DNA of 64,000 bases. Origin: Stachybotrys elegans. Its lineage: Eukaryota; Ascomycota; Sordariomycetes; Hypocreales; Stachybotryaceae. Positions 11,401-22,580 of this stretch are shown in pieces. Below the pieces are notes generated by a model that saw nothing but the letters and a program-made list of their open reading frames with translations, was not told the DNA's origin and made no database searches. The translations under genes and the position numbers were made by a program. The stretch spans positions 558,001 through 622,000 of the forward strand of contig JAGPNK010000008.1 of the NCBI GenBank assembly GCA_020746835.1, given 5' to 3'. Positions within the stretch are counted from its first letter, which is position 1, and every line of letters begins with the position of its first letter.

Positions 11401-14400
11401 CTCATCGCACCTTTGACCGATGTGATCAACGATTCCATACCCGTTGACTCGCTAGTAATAGAACAGCGACGCTGTGTTCGTGCTCTTGAAGAGATGATCA
11501 AACTGTGCAAAGACTATGCAAGGATTGCACGGCCTCAGGTATGTCGCAGCGCAGCTCCATGACGATGAAACTAACCGGTGATAGATTTCCGCTGTGTTAC
11601 TTTCTGTGCTTCCTCGAGACGAGCTTCGTGGAGTGGCAATCTCGTGCTGGTCCGCGATGCTGACCAGTTTCGAGGAAGACGACGTGGAGGCGTTGCTGGA
11701 AACCACATTCTTCATCGTCAGCCATTACTGGTCGTCAATGGATGCGAAAAGCGTGCGATTAACTACCGAGATGCTCAATTTTCTTTTGGAAAAGCGCCAA
11801 GAGATCATCCGCAAGCACATTACCAAGCTACCGTCGCTACCACGCAGCGACACGCTTGACAAATTTAATCAGACTCTTGCCAAAATGCGACCCGACCTCG
11901 CGATAGAGGCGGCGCTGCGGATCTTTGCCGAAAGAATTGGGCATGAAAATTCTGGTGTCGTGCACCAAGCACTCAATGAACTAGTTCCCTATCTCAAACA
12001 TAACCAGAGGGCACTGCACGTGTCCGCCGTCAGTCAGAGACCCGATACTGTCATAGCAACACTACTAAGGGCCCTCCTTGACTGTGCAAGCAGGCATAAC
12101 GGGGTGCAGTTTGACATTCCTCAGCTGTGCGCCCAGTCCATGGGCCTGGTCGGCTGTCTGGACTTTAATCAGATCGAGATGGTTCGTGAACAACGATATC
12201 TCGTCATCAAAGATAATTTTGAGTCTGCAAGCGAGGTATCTGATTTTGTCCTCTTTGTACTGGAGGAAGTCCTTGTACCATCGTTCCTCTCGGCTACAGA
12301 TCCCAGGCTGCAGGGCTTTCTCTGTTTTGTCATGCAGGAACTGCTGGACAGGAGCGGCATCAAAGATGCATGGAGCGCACAGAATGTTGGACAGGTCGAT
12401 GGTGCGGAAATCTACCGCAAGTGGATTGCACTGCCTGAGCAGACCCGAGAAGTCGTCACTCCATTCTTCACTTCAAAATACGTCGTGGCTCCAATGGCCC
12501 CTGTGCCGGTAGAGTATCCCATCTTCCGCCCGGGCAAACCCTTTGGTGGCTGGTTGAGGTCCTTTGCCATTGATCTGTTGAGGAAGGGACAAAATCCGCA
12601 TGCCGACCTCATCTTCGAGCCTCTAACGCGGGTGATTCGTGTCAAAGACCTCTCGACGGCTGAGTTCCTTTTGCCATATCTTGTTCTGCATATACTTCTT
12701 GGCTCCCGAAGTAGTGACGAAGAGAAGGAGGAAGTGGTCAATGAACTCATTGCAATACTGGGGGAGCAGCTATCAGAGGACGTCTCCTACATGGAAAAGG
12801 AGGACATGAAGCGCTACTGCCACGTGAGTGGGATGATTCGGATTCCATGCATGATCGCTAATGTCTGTAGGCCGTCTTCAAGATTCTTGACTACGCAATG
12901 AGGTGGATTCATACAAAGCGATCATCGGGTCGTCTCAGCGGACATGAAAAAGCCAAGGTGGCTCACATCCAGGGCATCCTTGACAATATTCCCGCGGAAC
13001 TGATTGCGCAACGAGCTTTGGACTGCAACGAGTATGCGCGAGCGCTTTTCCACCTGGAGCAGCATGCCCGTAAGCTAGAGGAGCAAAAGACGGAGCGGGA
13101 AGACCGGACTCAACTGCTGGAAAGGCTGCAAAACATCTACGCAAATATCGACGAGCCAGATGGACTCGAGGGAATCTCGGCCAATCTTCCCGTTTTGGAC
13201 ATTAACCAGCAGATTCTAAGTCACAAGAAAGCAGGTCGATGGGCGAAGGCTCAGACTTGGTGCGAGATGCAGCTTGCGGAAAAGCCCGACAACCTCGACG
13301 TCCAGCTCGACTTGCTCAACTGCCTGAAGCAAGCAGGCCAGCACGGTACGTTACTTCCCAAGCTAGAAATACATTTTCTAATTATGACAGATGTTCTGCT
13401 GAATCATGTTGGCGGCATGCGTACCGATGTTTCTGGGGACAACAAGATCATGCCATACGCAGTGGAAGCTGCTTGGGTTACGGGTCGCTGGGAGACGCTG
13501 TCCAGGTTTACAAATCGATTTCCGGGTGATAAGCTCGACGACTTCAACATATCGCTCGCGGCTCTCTTCGATGGTCTTCGGGGAGCAAAGAATCCAAGTT
13601 CCCTGTTAGAAATGATCCAAGAGATGAGAGGCAAGATTGCCTCATCTATGAACCATTCCACCACTGTCTCGCTCCAAGCGGCACATGAGGCCTTGTTGAA
13701 GTGCCATGCACTGACTGACTTGGAGATCATCCTCGAGGCCAAGACTACAGATGATGACGAACGGAGGAAGACCATGGGGTTGCTGGAAGGCCGGCTAGCA
13801 GTGATTGGCGCACAGTTCAGCGACAAACAGTATCTTCTGGGGATTCAGAGAGCCATGATGGAGCTCAACAGGTGAGTCTTCATAATAACGTCGTGTAGCA
13901 CAGCTAACCCGGGCAGGCCAAACTTTTCTGACTTGGATATATCCTGCCTCTGGCTTTCGAGTGCCAGACTCGCTCGAAAATCCAATTCGCTGCACCAGTC
14001 GTTCAATGCAGTCCTCCATGCCTCCCGACTGGGAGATGATGCAGCTACTATTGAGAACGCCAAGTTGCTGTGGAGGGATGAACAGCACCGCAAAGCCATT
14101 CAGATGCTCCAGGGAGCCATCGAGCGGAATAAATTCATGACCCAAACTGGGCCATCGGCCAGCACAAGCTCCACGCAATTGAATGGCCAGCAGAAGCTTC
14201 TCACTGCCCGCGCTCAACTTTTGCTGGCGAAATGGCTCGACAATGCCGGGCAGACACATGCGAGCGCGCTGAGAGAGAAATACCAGCAACCACCGAAGAC
14301 CTTTTCTTCATGGGAGAAGGGCCACTACTACCTTGGCCGTCACTACAAGAAGATTTTGGAGTCTGAGAAGCCCCTCAAGGTGGATGACCAGAGTGATAAT

Positions 14401-16158
14401 TACATTACTGGTGAGATAGCCCGTCTGGTCATCGAGAACTATGTGAGGTCCCTCAACTCCGGTACAAAGTATCTCTACCAGACCCTTCCGAGGATCCTTA
14501 CTCTCTGGCTCGACCTGGGCGCCAACATTGACAAAGCACCGGAAGGGAAGGCGTCTCTGAGCCGCGAAGTGCGTAAGAGAAGAGTTGAGCAGTTGAATCT
14601 TTTGCACGCCTTCCTGGACAAGTACATCGCAAGGCTCCCTGCATACATTTTTTACACGGCACTCCCTCAGATCGTGGCTCGAATCACACATCCAAACAAA
14701 GATGTCCTCGAACGATTGACGCGCATCATCGTCAAGGTGGTGGAGGCCCATCCCCGCCAAGCGCTATGGAGCATTATCGGCATCATAACTCAGGATAAGA
14801 TGACAGAACGAAAGGCTCGCGGGGCTCAGATCTTGGTTGCGCTTCGGAATGTGCCTTCTAACAGGCATGTCGAAGACAAAACACTCGATCTAAAGGTTCT
14901 CATCAGAGCCGGCGAGAAGCTGGCTGAGCAACTGCTCCGGGCCTGCATGAACGGAGACTTCCATGGCAACAAAACGGTCCACGCCAGTCTTACGAGGGAC
15001 CTTCACTTCAGTCACAAGTGCGCGCCCTGCCCGCTTGTGGTGCCGGTGGAGAGCTCTCTGATGGTGACGCTGCCTGCTGTATCAGAGTATGTCAAGAAGC
15101 ACAAGGCGTTCTCTCAAGACGTGGTCACCATAGACAGTTTTCTAGACGACGTACTGGTGCTGAGCTCCATGGCCAAGCCGAGACGACTCACCTCGCGGGG
15201 TACCGATGGGAAGTTGTATATGCTTCTCGTGAAGCCAAAGGATGACCTCCGAACAGATCAGCGACTGATGGAATTCAACGGGATGATAAACCGGTCGCTG
15301 AAGAAGGATGCCGAATGCAGCCGTCGTCAGCTGTATATTCGCACATATGCCGTCGTGCCCTTGAACGAGGAGTGTGGTATCATTGAGTGGGTGCCCGGCA
15401 TTAGGACCATGCGAGACATTCTCCTCAACCTCTATTCTTCGCGCAAGATTTATCCCGATTACCAAAAGCTCAGGCAATTGATGGCTGAGGCCGCAGGCTC
15501 GGAAAGCAAGATTGGCATCTTCACGAGAGATGTCTTGGGCTTTTTCCCGCCGGTGCTTCAGGTGTGGTTCATACAGCAGTTCCCGAACCCCTCGGCATGG
15601 TTCGCGGCGCGTCTACGGTACACTCGCTCGTGCGCGGTCATGTCGATGGTGGGCACGATCCTCGGTCTGGGAGATCGGCACGGCGAGAACCTGAACCTGG
15701 AGGAAGGCAATGGAGGCGTCTTCCACGTGGACTTTAACTGCCTATTCGACAAGGGCCAGACACTGGCGACACCAGAGCGGGTTCCCTTCCGGCTGACACA
15801 CAACATGGTTGCCGCGATGGGCATTTACGGCTACGAAGGGCCGTTCCGGAAAACATCGGAGCTGACGCTGAGTATCCTGCGCCAGCAAGAAGAAACGTTG
15901 ATGAGTATCCTAGAGGCCTTTATCTACGACCCGACCCTGGACCTACAGAGGGGGAAGAATTCTTCCAAGCGTGGTGACGCCGGCGTCAAGCTGAACCCGC
16001 AGAGCGTGGTGGAGAGCATCAAGAGAAAGGTCAAGGGCTTGTTGCCCAACGAGAGCATTCCGTTGGGAGTGGAAGGACAGGTGGAAGAGTTGATTAAGCA
16101 GGCGATTGACCCGAGAAACCTCACAGCCATGTATATCGGATGGTGCCCGTTCCTGTAA
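8435..16158 (+). CDS. mec1: ATR/Mec1/UvsB checkpoint kinase
   Basis: PI3K-like protein kinase that senses RPA-coated single-stranded DNA, with an Ddc2/ATRIP-type partner, and starts the S-phase and damage checkpoint in the nucleus. Nine exons: 8435-9047, 9095-9747, 9794-10074, 10121-11243, 11290-11538, 11585-12823, 12871-13345, 13391-13871 and 13917-16158, giving 2451 aa, the usual fungal length. The N-terminal 1700 residues are helical repeats. A FAT region follows, then the kinase domain from about 2125 with LGDRHGEN (about 2288, catalytic loop) and VDFN (about 2308, the DFG equivalent). The protein ends in a FATC motif closing with IGWCPFL. That ending and the kinase loop point to ATR rather than ATM or TOR. 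In-frame ATGs upstream are absent; the reading frame above 8435 opens only from non-ATG codons. Confidence 0.93.
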
Positions 16159-17006
16159 TGTAAAAATAGCATGTTCAAGGCCAGAAACCCACCTTCTGGT
16201 TCTTTTATTCAAACGGTATACCCATTGGTTATTATCGTCATAGACGTAGGCCAGATTCCGGGTTGGTGTGAGCGTGTTGATAGAAGGGGAAAAGATGCTT
16301 TCCTGGCCACAGCTGTCATGGGTACAGCTTCTTCGGGCCTCAGTGGTGGTCGATGAAACGATATGGTACAGGTACTCTGTAGACAACAGGGCAATCATCA
16401 TTGTTTGCATGGTATTAGTTATTGTTCTGTTTCTTCTTTCTGCGCGCACCCTCTCCATAAACAGAGCGGTGGCACAACGCAAGGGATCATTTAGCCAGCC
16501 CTGCATTTGACAATTAAAATTTGGCAAACAAACATGTTGGCTCAGCCCTTTGACGAAATTATTGTTATTGTTGCCTGATTGCAGGCGCTGTGGTAGCAAT
16601 CCACGGCTGGGATTGTCAAGGGGGCCGGGCGCCTAATTCTGGCCTGATAAGCAGGCAGCGTGTCGCCTGAGGGGCGCGAGCGCGAAACACCTACCATGAA
16701 CGCGACGGCACAGGCGACCTTGATTCTGCACTCACCACAAACACCCACCACTGTACAATTTCCTTGTCTTCGGTTTCCCCAGACAGCCGTGTGCAATTCT
16801 TGAGGTCTTGTCCTCGATATATTTTCTTGTCATCGCATCTTCTTTTCCCACTGTACTTGCATTGATTGATTGGCGCAATCGTGCTTGCAGAGAATTCGGC
16901 CGTGACGTCGCTCAGAGAGCAAACGACCCGTCAGTCAGTCACCCACCACTACGCACAGTCTTGAGATACGCCATTCTTTTCTTGTCGCCAATAATCAATA
17001 CTCGAG
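16159..17006. other. Intergenic spacer
   Basis: 3' flank of the ATR gene and promoter of the zinc-finger gene. No coding frame with motifs was seen. The last 200 bp are pyrimidine-rich, as in fungal leaders. Confidence 0.5.
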
Positions 17007-18119
17007 ATGCCTGAGTATCGCATTGGTATGTTGGCCGTCCCCAACAAGCTGTTTTCATCCAGTACTAACGAGGCTTTCTCTCCCAGAGATATCGCCCAAC
17101 AATCGGGCTGGGTGCAAAGATGCCGTGTGTAAAAAGGAGGGAGTTAAGATTACGAAGGGCGAGATCCGATTCGGATCTTGGGTTGAGATCAAGGACCATG
17201 GCAGTTGGGCATGGAAGCACTGGTAGGCATTGCTGAAACTGATGCAACTCAAGTGCTAACTTCTCGTTAGGGGCTGCGTGTCTGGCGCCCAGCTGCAGAA
17301 TGTTCGTGATCTCTGCGAGAAGAGCGATGGCAGCTACGACTTTGACGCTATGGACGGCTTTGACGAGCTGAGGTAGGTTGCCTATATGGCTACTGACAGA
17401 CGTGGGCTAACGGTTCAGTGCGGAACCGGAGCTGCAGGCCAAGTTCCGCCGCTGCATCGAGCAGGGCTTCATCGATCCGGAAGATTTCAAAGGAGTATGT
17501 CACGCGAGCATCACTTTCCGACTTTGACTTATACTTACCGTATTAGGACCCTGAGAAGAACAAGCTGGGCGAGAAGGGTATCCATCTGACTGCCGCGCAG
17601 AAGAAGAAAAAGGAGGAGGCGGCGGCGGCAGCGGCTGCCGATGAGGTAAGTCATGCAGCTCCCATCAAGCAGTATTCTTAGGCTCATCTTTTCTCTCAGG
17701 ACTCTCCTCCCAAGAAGAAGGCCAAGCGCGGGCGCAAGGCCGATGAAGATGACGATGAAGAGGAGAAGCCTGCACCCAAGAAGGGCAGAAAGGCGAAGCA
17801 GGCTGATAGCGATGCTGTCAAGACCGCTCCGGCCAAAGCGGCCCCCAAGAAATCCAAGAAGCCCGTGAAGGAGGAGTCGGAGGAGGAAGAAGAGGAGGAG
17901 GAAGAGGAAGAGGAGATTGGGGAGCCCGCTCCCGTCAAGAAGGGACGCAAGGCAGCACCGGCCAAAGCCAAGGCTCCCGCCAGGCCTGGCCGTAAGGCTG
18001 CTGCGAAGAAAGCACCAGTCGAGGATGAGGATGAAGACGATGAGGCGGAGGAGGAGGAGGAGGAGGAGAAGCCGGCGCCTAAGGCAAAGGGCAAGCGAGG
18101 CAGGCCCAGACGATCCTAG
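17007..18119 (+). CDS. PARP-type zinc-finger nuclear protein
   Basis: Exons are 17007-17025, 17087-17222, 17271-17372, 17419-17494, 17547-17645 and 17700-18119 (283 aa). Residues 1-100 form one PARP-type zinc finger: ISPNNRAGCK, CKKEGVKITKGEIRFGSW, then HGSWAWKHWGC supplying the C-C-H-C zinc ligands. This module recognises nicked or broken DNA in PARP1 and DNA ligase III. No PARP catalytic or ligase domain follows. The C-terminal 140 residues alternate KKGRK/KRGRP AT-hook-like basic clusters with long Glu/Asp runs, as in histone-binding or chromatin linker proteins. It resembles the small Hpz-type proteins of fission yeast. A role in DNA-break or chromatin binding is inference. All five introns have clear donors, branch points and acceptors. 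Confidence 0.85.
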
Positions 18120-18295
18120 GATGGGAATCCGAGGACACACGTGCCGCGCAGGACATGGATTGATTCATCACGGTCTGGCATTGCTGGGTGTATAATATTA
18201 TTTGTCTGTCCAATGAGGGCCATGTAGACGAGGTATTGCTTTGGTCATTATTCCATGGTGGACAGATGGCACAGTCAGTAGAAACACGGGGAAAA

Positions 18296-18613
18296 TTAGG
18301 CGCAAGGTGGCTTGTCGATGAGGGGAGCCTCGCGCAGCTCGTGACCAGCTCCATGCTCGAAAGCGACGGTCGTTCCAGCCACGGGAGGCATCGATCGAAC
18401 TCTACCGCCGATTTGTACCCACAGATGAGCGTAGTCGATGCTCCGCAGGGGCTTGGTGGGCAAGATGAGGTAGGCAATGGGCATGTCACAACCGTGGGTC
18501 TCCGAGGCGGGATGACGGTTTATGACGTAAAGGAAGTGAAGGCTCTCAACGACATCAGCGAGCCGTTAGCGGAACATGCAGATATAAAATGTGAGGAAGG
18601 CCGATGCTTCCAT
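18296..18613 (-). pseudogene. Coding-like frame interrupted by one TAA
   Basis: The minus-strand frame starts at ATG 18613, meets TAA at 18568-18566 after 15 codons, then stays open for 89 codons to TAA at 18296. The downstream part reads like real protein (VVESLHFLYVINRHP, then MPIAYLILPTKPLRSIDYA) with C/G-ending codons. I cannot name the family. Candidates are a decayed gene, a C-terminal exon whose upstream splice I cannot see, or an antisense shadow of the open plus-strand frame 18188-18760. Neither strand has a convincing full gene model. See findings. Confidence 0.35.
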
Positions 18614-18665
18614 GGAATTCACTTCGGCATCATTCAAACATCACAATCACAAACCCCACGACCTT

Positions 18666-18698
18666 ACCACACAACACCACACCACACCACACAACCCA
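18666..18698. repeat. ACCACA-rich leader tract
   Basis: Short tandem ACCACACCAC-type sequence about 35-65 bp upstream of the next start codon, probably in the 5' leader. Confidence 0.6.
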
Positions 18699-18731
18699 TC
18701 TACATCGACCTACCATCGATCATATTCCACC

Positions 18732-19058
18732 ATGCCTCGCAACGGAGACGGTTCTTCTGACAACGGCCCCTTCGAGGAGGCCAAGCAGAACATCATCCAC
18801 GGTTCCGGACCTGTCGACGTATGTTTGCCCTCCCGCTCCCTCCTCGTGATGCTACAATGCATATCAGTACTAACACGACGCCTGCAGACCCCCAAGGTCG
18901 ACCGCGCCGACAAGACTGCTCCCCTGCCCGAGGGACTGAATGAGCAGGGTGCCGGCATCCCAGGCATGAACGCCAGCGGTGGCCAGAGTCAGGGCATCAA
19001 GAAGGGACCCAATGTTGGCCAGGGCAAAGGCCCGCTCCATGTTGATCAGGGCAACTAG
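18732..19058 (+). CDS. Small disordered conserved-type fungal protein
   Basis: Two exons, 18732-18818 and 18888-19058, give 85 aa. The protein is Gly/Asn/Gln/Pro-rich without hydrophobic segments (opening MPRNGDGSSDNGPFEEAKQN, later GAGIPGMNASGGQ, ending HVDQGN) and is predicted to be disordered. The ACC-rich leader with ATG in CCACCATGCC context, a GTATGT donor, a TACTAAC branch point and a CTGCAG acceptor give a sound gene model. Small hydrophilic proteins of this kind in filamentous fungi are often stress- or development-induced, but no function can be read from the sequence. Confidence 0.7.
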   Translation: MPRNGDGSSDNGPFEEAKQNIIHGSGPVDVCLPSRSLLVMLQCISVLTRRLQTPKVDRADKTAPLPEGLNEQGAGIPGMNASGGQSQGIKKGPNVGQGKGPLHVDQGN

Positions 19059-19480
19059 AGAGGGCGGACGGCGCAAGCATAGGAGTTTGGGATCAATATG
19101 ATGTCTATGAATCAGGACAGGAACGAATAAAAAAATGCATGACAAAACAATCATTCGAACTTATTATGGCATGATCTTGCTCAAGTGCCACGAAAGTGTG
19201 TGTTGGTGACGAGCACTACAGGTTAATCCCAAAGGGATGCTCTGGGGTTGAAGCTGTTGGTGATGATGGCAACCGCCGACCAGTGAACCAGCCATGCATC
19301 GAATGCCCACCCATCAAAACCATACAACAACATAAGCCATACACAGGCAATCCAATTGAATCATTATTTCACCATAGAACCCTCCACGAGCCGCCCAATT
19401 CCCAGCTCCCCAAGCCGCCCTCCCTACATGATGCACTTCCCCAGCTCCACCTCCCAGCGTCTTCCCGCCTTCACTCCCCT
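19059..19480. other. Intergenic spacer before tRNA-Pro
   Basis: 3' flank of the small protein gene and 5' flank of the tRNA. No coding frame is supported. Confidence 0.5.
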
Positions 19481-19571
19481 GGTCTGGTGGTCTAGTGGTA
19501 TGATTCTCGCTTAGGGACTTACCCTATAGCTTCATTGCGAGAGGTCCCGGGTTCAATCCCCGGCCAGACCC
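19481..19571 (+). tRNA. tRNA-Pro(AGG) with 19-nt intron
   Basis: The acceptor stem GGTCTGG pairs with CCAGACC, and the discriminator is C. The D arm has TGGTCTAGTGGTA. The anticodon stem CTCGC/GCGAG closes a loop with anticodon AGG at 19513-19515. An intron of 19 nt (19517-19535) sits after position 37, the canonical site. The T arm GGGTTCAATCCC has an intact B box. A T-run at 19573 ends transcription by RNA polymerase III. Confidence 0.93.
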
Positions 19572-20243
19572 CTTTTTGTTTTTTGCGTTTTATGCGGAGG
19601 ATTGTGTTGTGGTCTTGGGTATTTTTGGGTGGTGCGTGGTGGGGTTGGCTTGTGGCGATGGTGGCTGGCGGAATGTCAATGATTGTGGTAGCATGTGAGC
19701 TGCGGACTGATGTATTTGCGGCAAGCCACGCCAGCACTCTTTACGTATTCCGGGGAAGGTAGGTCAATTCAATATCCCACGGACCTGGAGGGGTCAATAC
19801 AAACGACTGATGATTGCAGACCAAGACTCCCGGTGCAAACTTGAACTACAGTCATGTACATACATACATATGTGCACCTTGCCCCACGTTCTCGACAAGA
19901 AATCAGCAGATCCCCAGACTTGTTGAGGTATATATATCTGACCTGGAATGCTTGAAATTCCAACGAAAAAAAAAGAAGAAAAAAAACCTGAATATTGGCC
20001 AGAAATACTAGGTAGGCAACATGTGAACCGGTAGTATGTATGGAGGTGGGGCGCGAGGACCCTTTTGTCCCTTGTAGAGAGGCGTACCACGCTATCACCG
20101 ACTTGGGAATCAGCACACTGCCCTTTCCTAATTAGGCCCAATCAGTTGGATGCCACTAGCAGCGACTTCATGGACAAGGGCATGCAAGTGAATATCGAGT
20201 CTCGACATCAACGCGCACCTTTGATGCGAACCGCAGCGCTACA
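19572..20243. other. Intergenic spacer
   Basis: Holds the Pol III terminator, an A-rich tract near 19965-19986, a TACTAGGTAGG motif near 20007 and the promoter of the phosphodiesterase gene. No gene was seen. Confidence 0.5.
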
Positions 20244-22580
20244 ATGTCCCCACGGAAACCCGACACCGACGGCCTGGGAACGAGGGCAGACAAGGACCAA
20301 GGTTCTCTGCTCTCTCCCGTGGCCTACGACGACGATGCCGCCTCCCTCCATAGCCGAAGCGACCAGGACACAGATAGCGAAGACGACGAACTCCAGATGC
20401 GAGCACGCAACAGCCGCGAGCTGCGCGCCCACGATAGGATTGTTCTGATGGAGGAGGAGGAGATGGACCGGCTGGTCACCGACACCCGCCGACAGCAAGA
20501 CCGACAGCGTCGTGGTTCGGGCCTCGCCGTCCCTAGCGCATTCAAGCTTCTCGGGCGACGCTCCAACCAAACCCAAGCAGCGCCCGCCGGCAGCTCTACC
20601 GAAGACTTGCATTCGGAGAAGAGGCAATCGAGGCGTTCCAGGAGGCAGCAGAAGAAGCAGAGGCTGATGGAGGATGCGCAGCACGGGGAGGATGGAGAGC
20701 TCATGTACGAGATGGAATCAGGAGGCATGAGGGACGGCAGCTCTACGGGTGACAGCAGCGAGCGGGACGACAGCGACGAGGTCGATCGACGGAGGCTGAA
20801 CATGGTCAAGGACGCCCAATCCAAGCGAGGCCGCACCTGGAGGAGATGGCTGCTCATCCATACACTCATCGCCATCGGATTCGCCATCCTGGTGCTCGTT
20901 GCCTGGAAGCTCTCCAAGAACCGCCGGGCGGCTGCCTCTGCTACACAGGAATATGTCAGCAACGGGACAGCGCTGTTTGCGCCGACAACCATCATACTGA
21001 GCTTGGACGGCTTCCGCGCCGACTTCCTGCAAAGGGGTCTGACGCCCCGGCTCAACGCCTTTATCAAGGAGGGCGTCTCTCCCAAATACATGAACCCGTC
21101 ATTTCCGTCGGTCACGTTTCCAAACCACTACACCCTCGCCACCGGCCTCTACCCCGAGAGCCACGGCGTGGTGGGCAACACCTTCTGGGACCCGGAGCTC
21201 AAGGCCGAGTTCTACTACACCGACCCGGCCCGCAGCCTCGACCCCAAGTGGTGGGGCGGAGAGCCGTTCTGGGTGACGGCAGAGAAGCAGGGCATCCGGA
21301 GCGCCGTGCACATGTGGCCCGGAAGCGAGGCCCATGTACTCCATGTGGAGCCCAGCTTCATGGACAAGTTCAACGGCAAGGAGAAACTCGCCAACAAAGT
21401 CGCACGAATCCTCGAGTTCCTCGACAAGCCCGGCAAAGAGGATGAGTCGGCCGACGTCGCCCACATGCGACCTCAGCTCATCGCCGCGTACGTGCCCAAC
21501 GTGGACCAGGACGGCCACAAGTATGGTCCCAACAGCACCGAGATTCGCTCCACCATTGCAAAGGTGGATGGAATGATGGATGATCTCTTCCAAGGACTCG
21601 AAGCTCGCAACCTGACGCACATTGTCAACGTAATCGTAGTGTCAGACCATGGCATGGCCACCACAGACACCACGCGCCTCCTGCAGTTGGAGGAACTAGT
21701 AGACACGAGCAAGATCCAGCACATTGATGGATGGCCATTGTACGGTCTGCGACCCAAGAATCCAGATGATCTACAGGGGCTCTACGATGGTTTGGTGGAA
21801 AAGGCCAAGTCAAATTCCAACTTTGACGTGTATCTGCGAGACCTGAATATGCCCGAGCGCTATCACTTCTCCAAAAACGATCGCATTGCCCCGCTCTGGA
21901 TTGTGCCTAAGACGGGATGGGCCATTGTCAAGGAGGACGAGTTCAATGTCAAGGATGCTATCAAGAACGGCGACGTCTACCACCCCCGAGGTCTGCATGG
22001 ATACGATCACGAACACCCGCTGATGCGAGCCATCTTTGTGGCTCGAGGGCCTGCGTTCCCACACCCTGCGAACAGCCAGATCGATGTGTTCCGTAAGTTC
22101 ATCATGTCATTTTCCGTGCAAGTAAAGCAACTTACCATGGCGGCAGAAAACATCGAGGTGTACAATATCCTGAGTGATTCCATCGGCATGACGCCCCAGC
22201 CTAACAACGGAACGCTGCGATTGCCGCTGAAGCCGATTGGCCTACACAAGCCGGAGGAGACGCCCGGCGAGCAAGCTGATCCACCGACGGCAGATCATAC
22301 TGCATCGGAGGCTCCAAAGCGACCTACCGTTGCTGTCCCGCCATCCGAGGCACCACGGCCCACGATGCCGGGCAAGCCGTCTGAGACCCCAGCACACCAG
22401 GGCGGTCAACAGGATCAGAATGCTGGCGGGGATAAGGGCGGCAAGGACGACGGTGAGGATGAGGGTAAGGGCGACAAGGGCGACGAGGACGACGATGATG
22501 AGGGACCTGCGGGTTGGTGGGATTGGATCAAGGACAAGGTTGGCCATGTGTGGCACAAGATCACGGGCTCTTCTGGGTAG
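20244..22580 (+). CDS. Type I phosphodiesterase / nucleotide pyrophosphatase
   Basis: Type II membrane enzyme of the alkaline-phosphatase superfamily (NPP, yeast Npp1/Npp2 type) that hydrolyses extracellular or lumenal nucleotides and phosphodiesters. Exons are 20244-22092 and 22147-22580 (760 aa). The intron restores the family reading VFQNIEVYNIL. Residues 1-200 are a charged cytosolic tail. A transmembrane helix runs about 201-222 (LLIHTLIAIGFAILVLVAW), followed by the catalytic domain: metal-ligand LSLDGFRADF, nucleophile threonine in SVTFPNHYTLATGLYPESHG (about 291), YVPNVDQDGHKYGP, VVSDHGM and GLHGYDHEHPLM. The end is Pro/Glu/Asp-rich with a closing GWWDWIKDKVGHVWHKI helix. The tail is longer than in yeast. 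Confidence 0.9.
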   Translation: MSPRKPDTDGLGTRADKDQGSLLSPVAYDDDAASLHSRSDQDTDSEDDELQMRARNSRELRAHDRIVLMEEEEMDRLVTDTRRQQDRQRRGSGLAVPSAFKLLGRRSNQTQAAPAGSSTEDLHSEKRQSRRSRRQQKKQRLMEDAQHGEDGELMYEMESGGMRDGSSTGDSSERDDSDEVDRRRLNMVKDAQSKRGRTWRRWLLIHTLIAIGFAILVLVAWKLSKNRRAAASATQEYVSNGTALFAPTTIILSLDGFRADFLQRGLTPRLNAFIKEGVSPKYMNPSFPSVTFPNHYTLATGLYPESHGVVGNTFWDPELKAEFYYTDPARSLDPKWWGGEPFWVTAEKQGIRSAVHMWPGSEAHVLHVEPSFMDKFNGKEKLANKVARILEFLDKPGKEDESADVAHMRPQLIAAYVPNVDQDGHKYGPNSTEIRSTIAKVDGMMDDLFQGLEARNLTHIVNVIVVSDHGMATTDTTRLLQLEELVDTSKIQHIDGWPLYGLRPKNPDDLQGLYDGLVEKAKSNSNFDVYLRDLNMPERYHFSKNDRIAPLWIVPKTGWAIVKEDEFNVKDAIKNGDVYHPRGLHGYDHEHPLMRAIFVARGPAFPHPANSQIDVFRKFIMSFSVQVKQLTMAAENIEVYNILSDSIGMTPQPNNGTLRLPLKPIGLHKPEETPGEQADPPTADHTASEAPKRPTVAVPPSEAPRPTMPGKPSETPAHQGGQQDQNAGGDKGGKDDGEDEGKGDKGDEDDDDEGPAGWWDWIKDKVGHVWHKITGSSG

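Noticed and set aside
17535..18140. Minus-strand Leu/Ser-rich frame opposite the PARP-type zinc-finger tail
   Set aside because: It is the antisense of Lys/Glu repeats in a well-modelled gene.
20324..21620. Minus-strand frames opposite the phosphodiesterase gene
   Set aside because: Shadow frames; the plus strand encodes a complete recognised enzyme.
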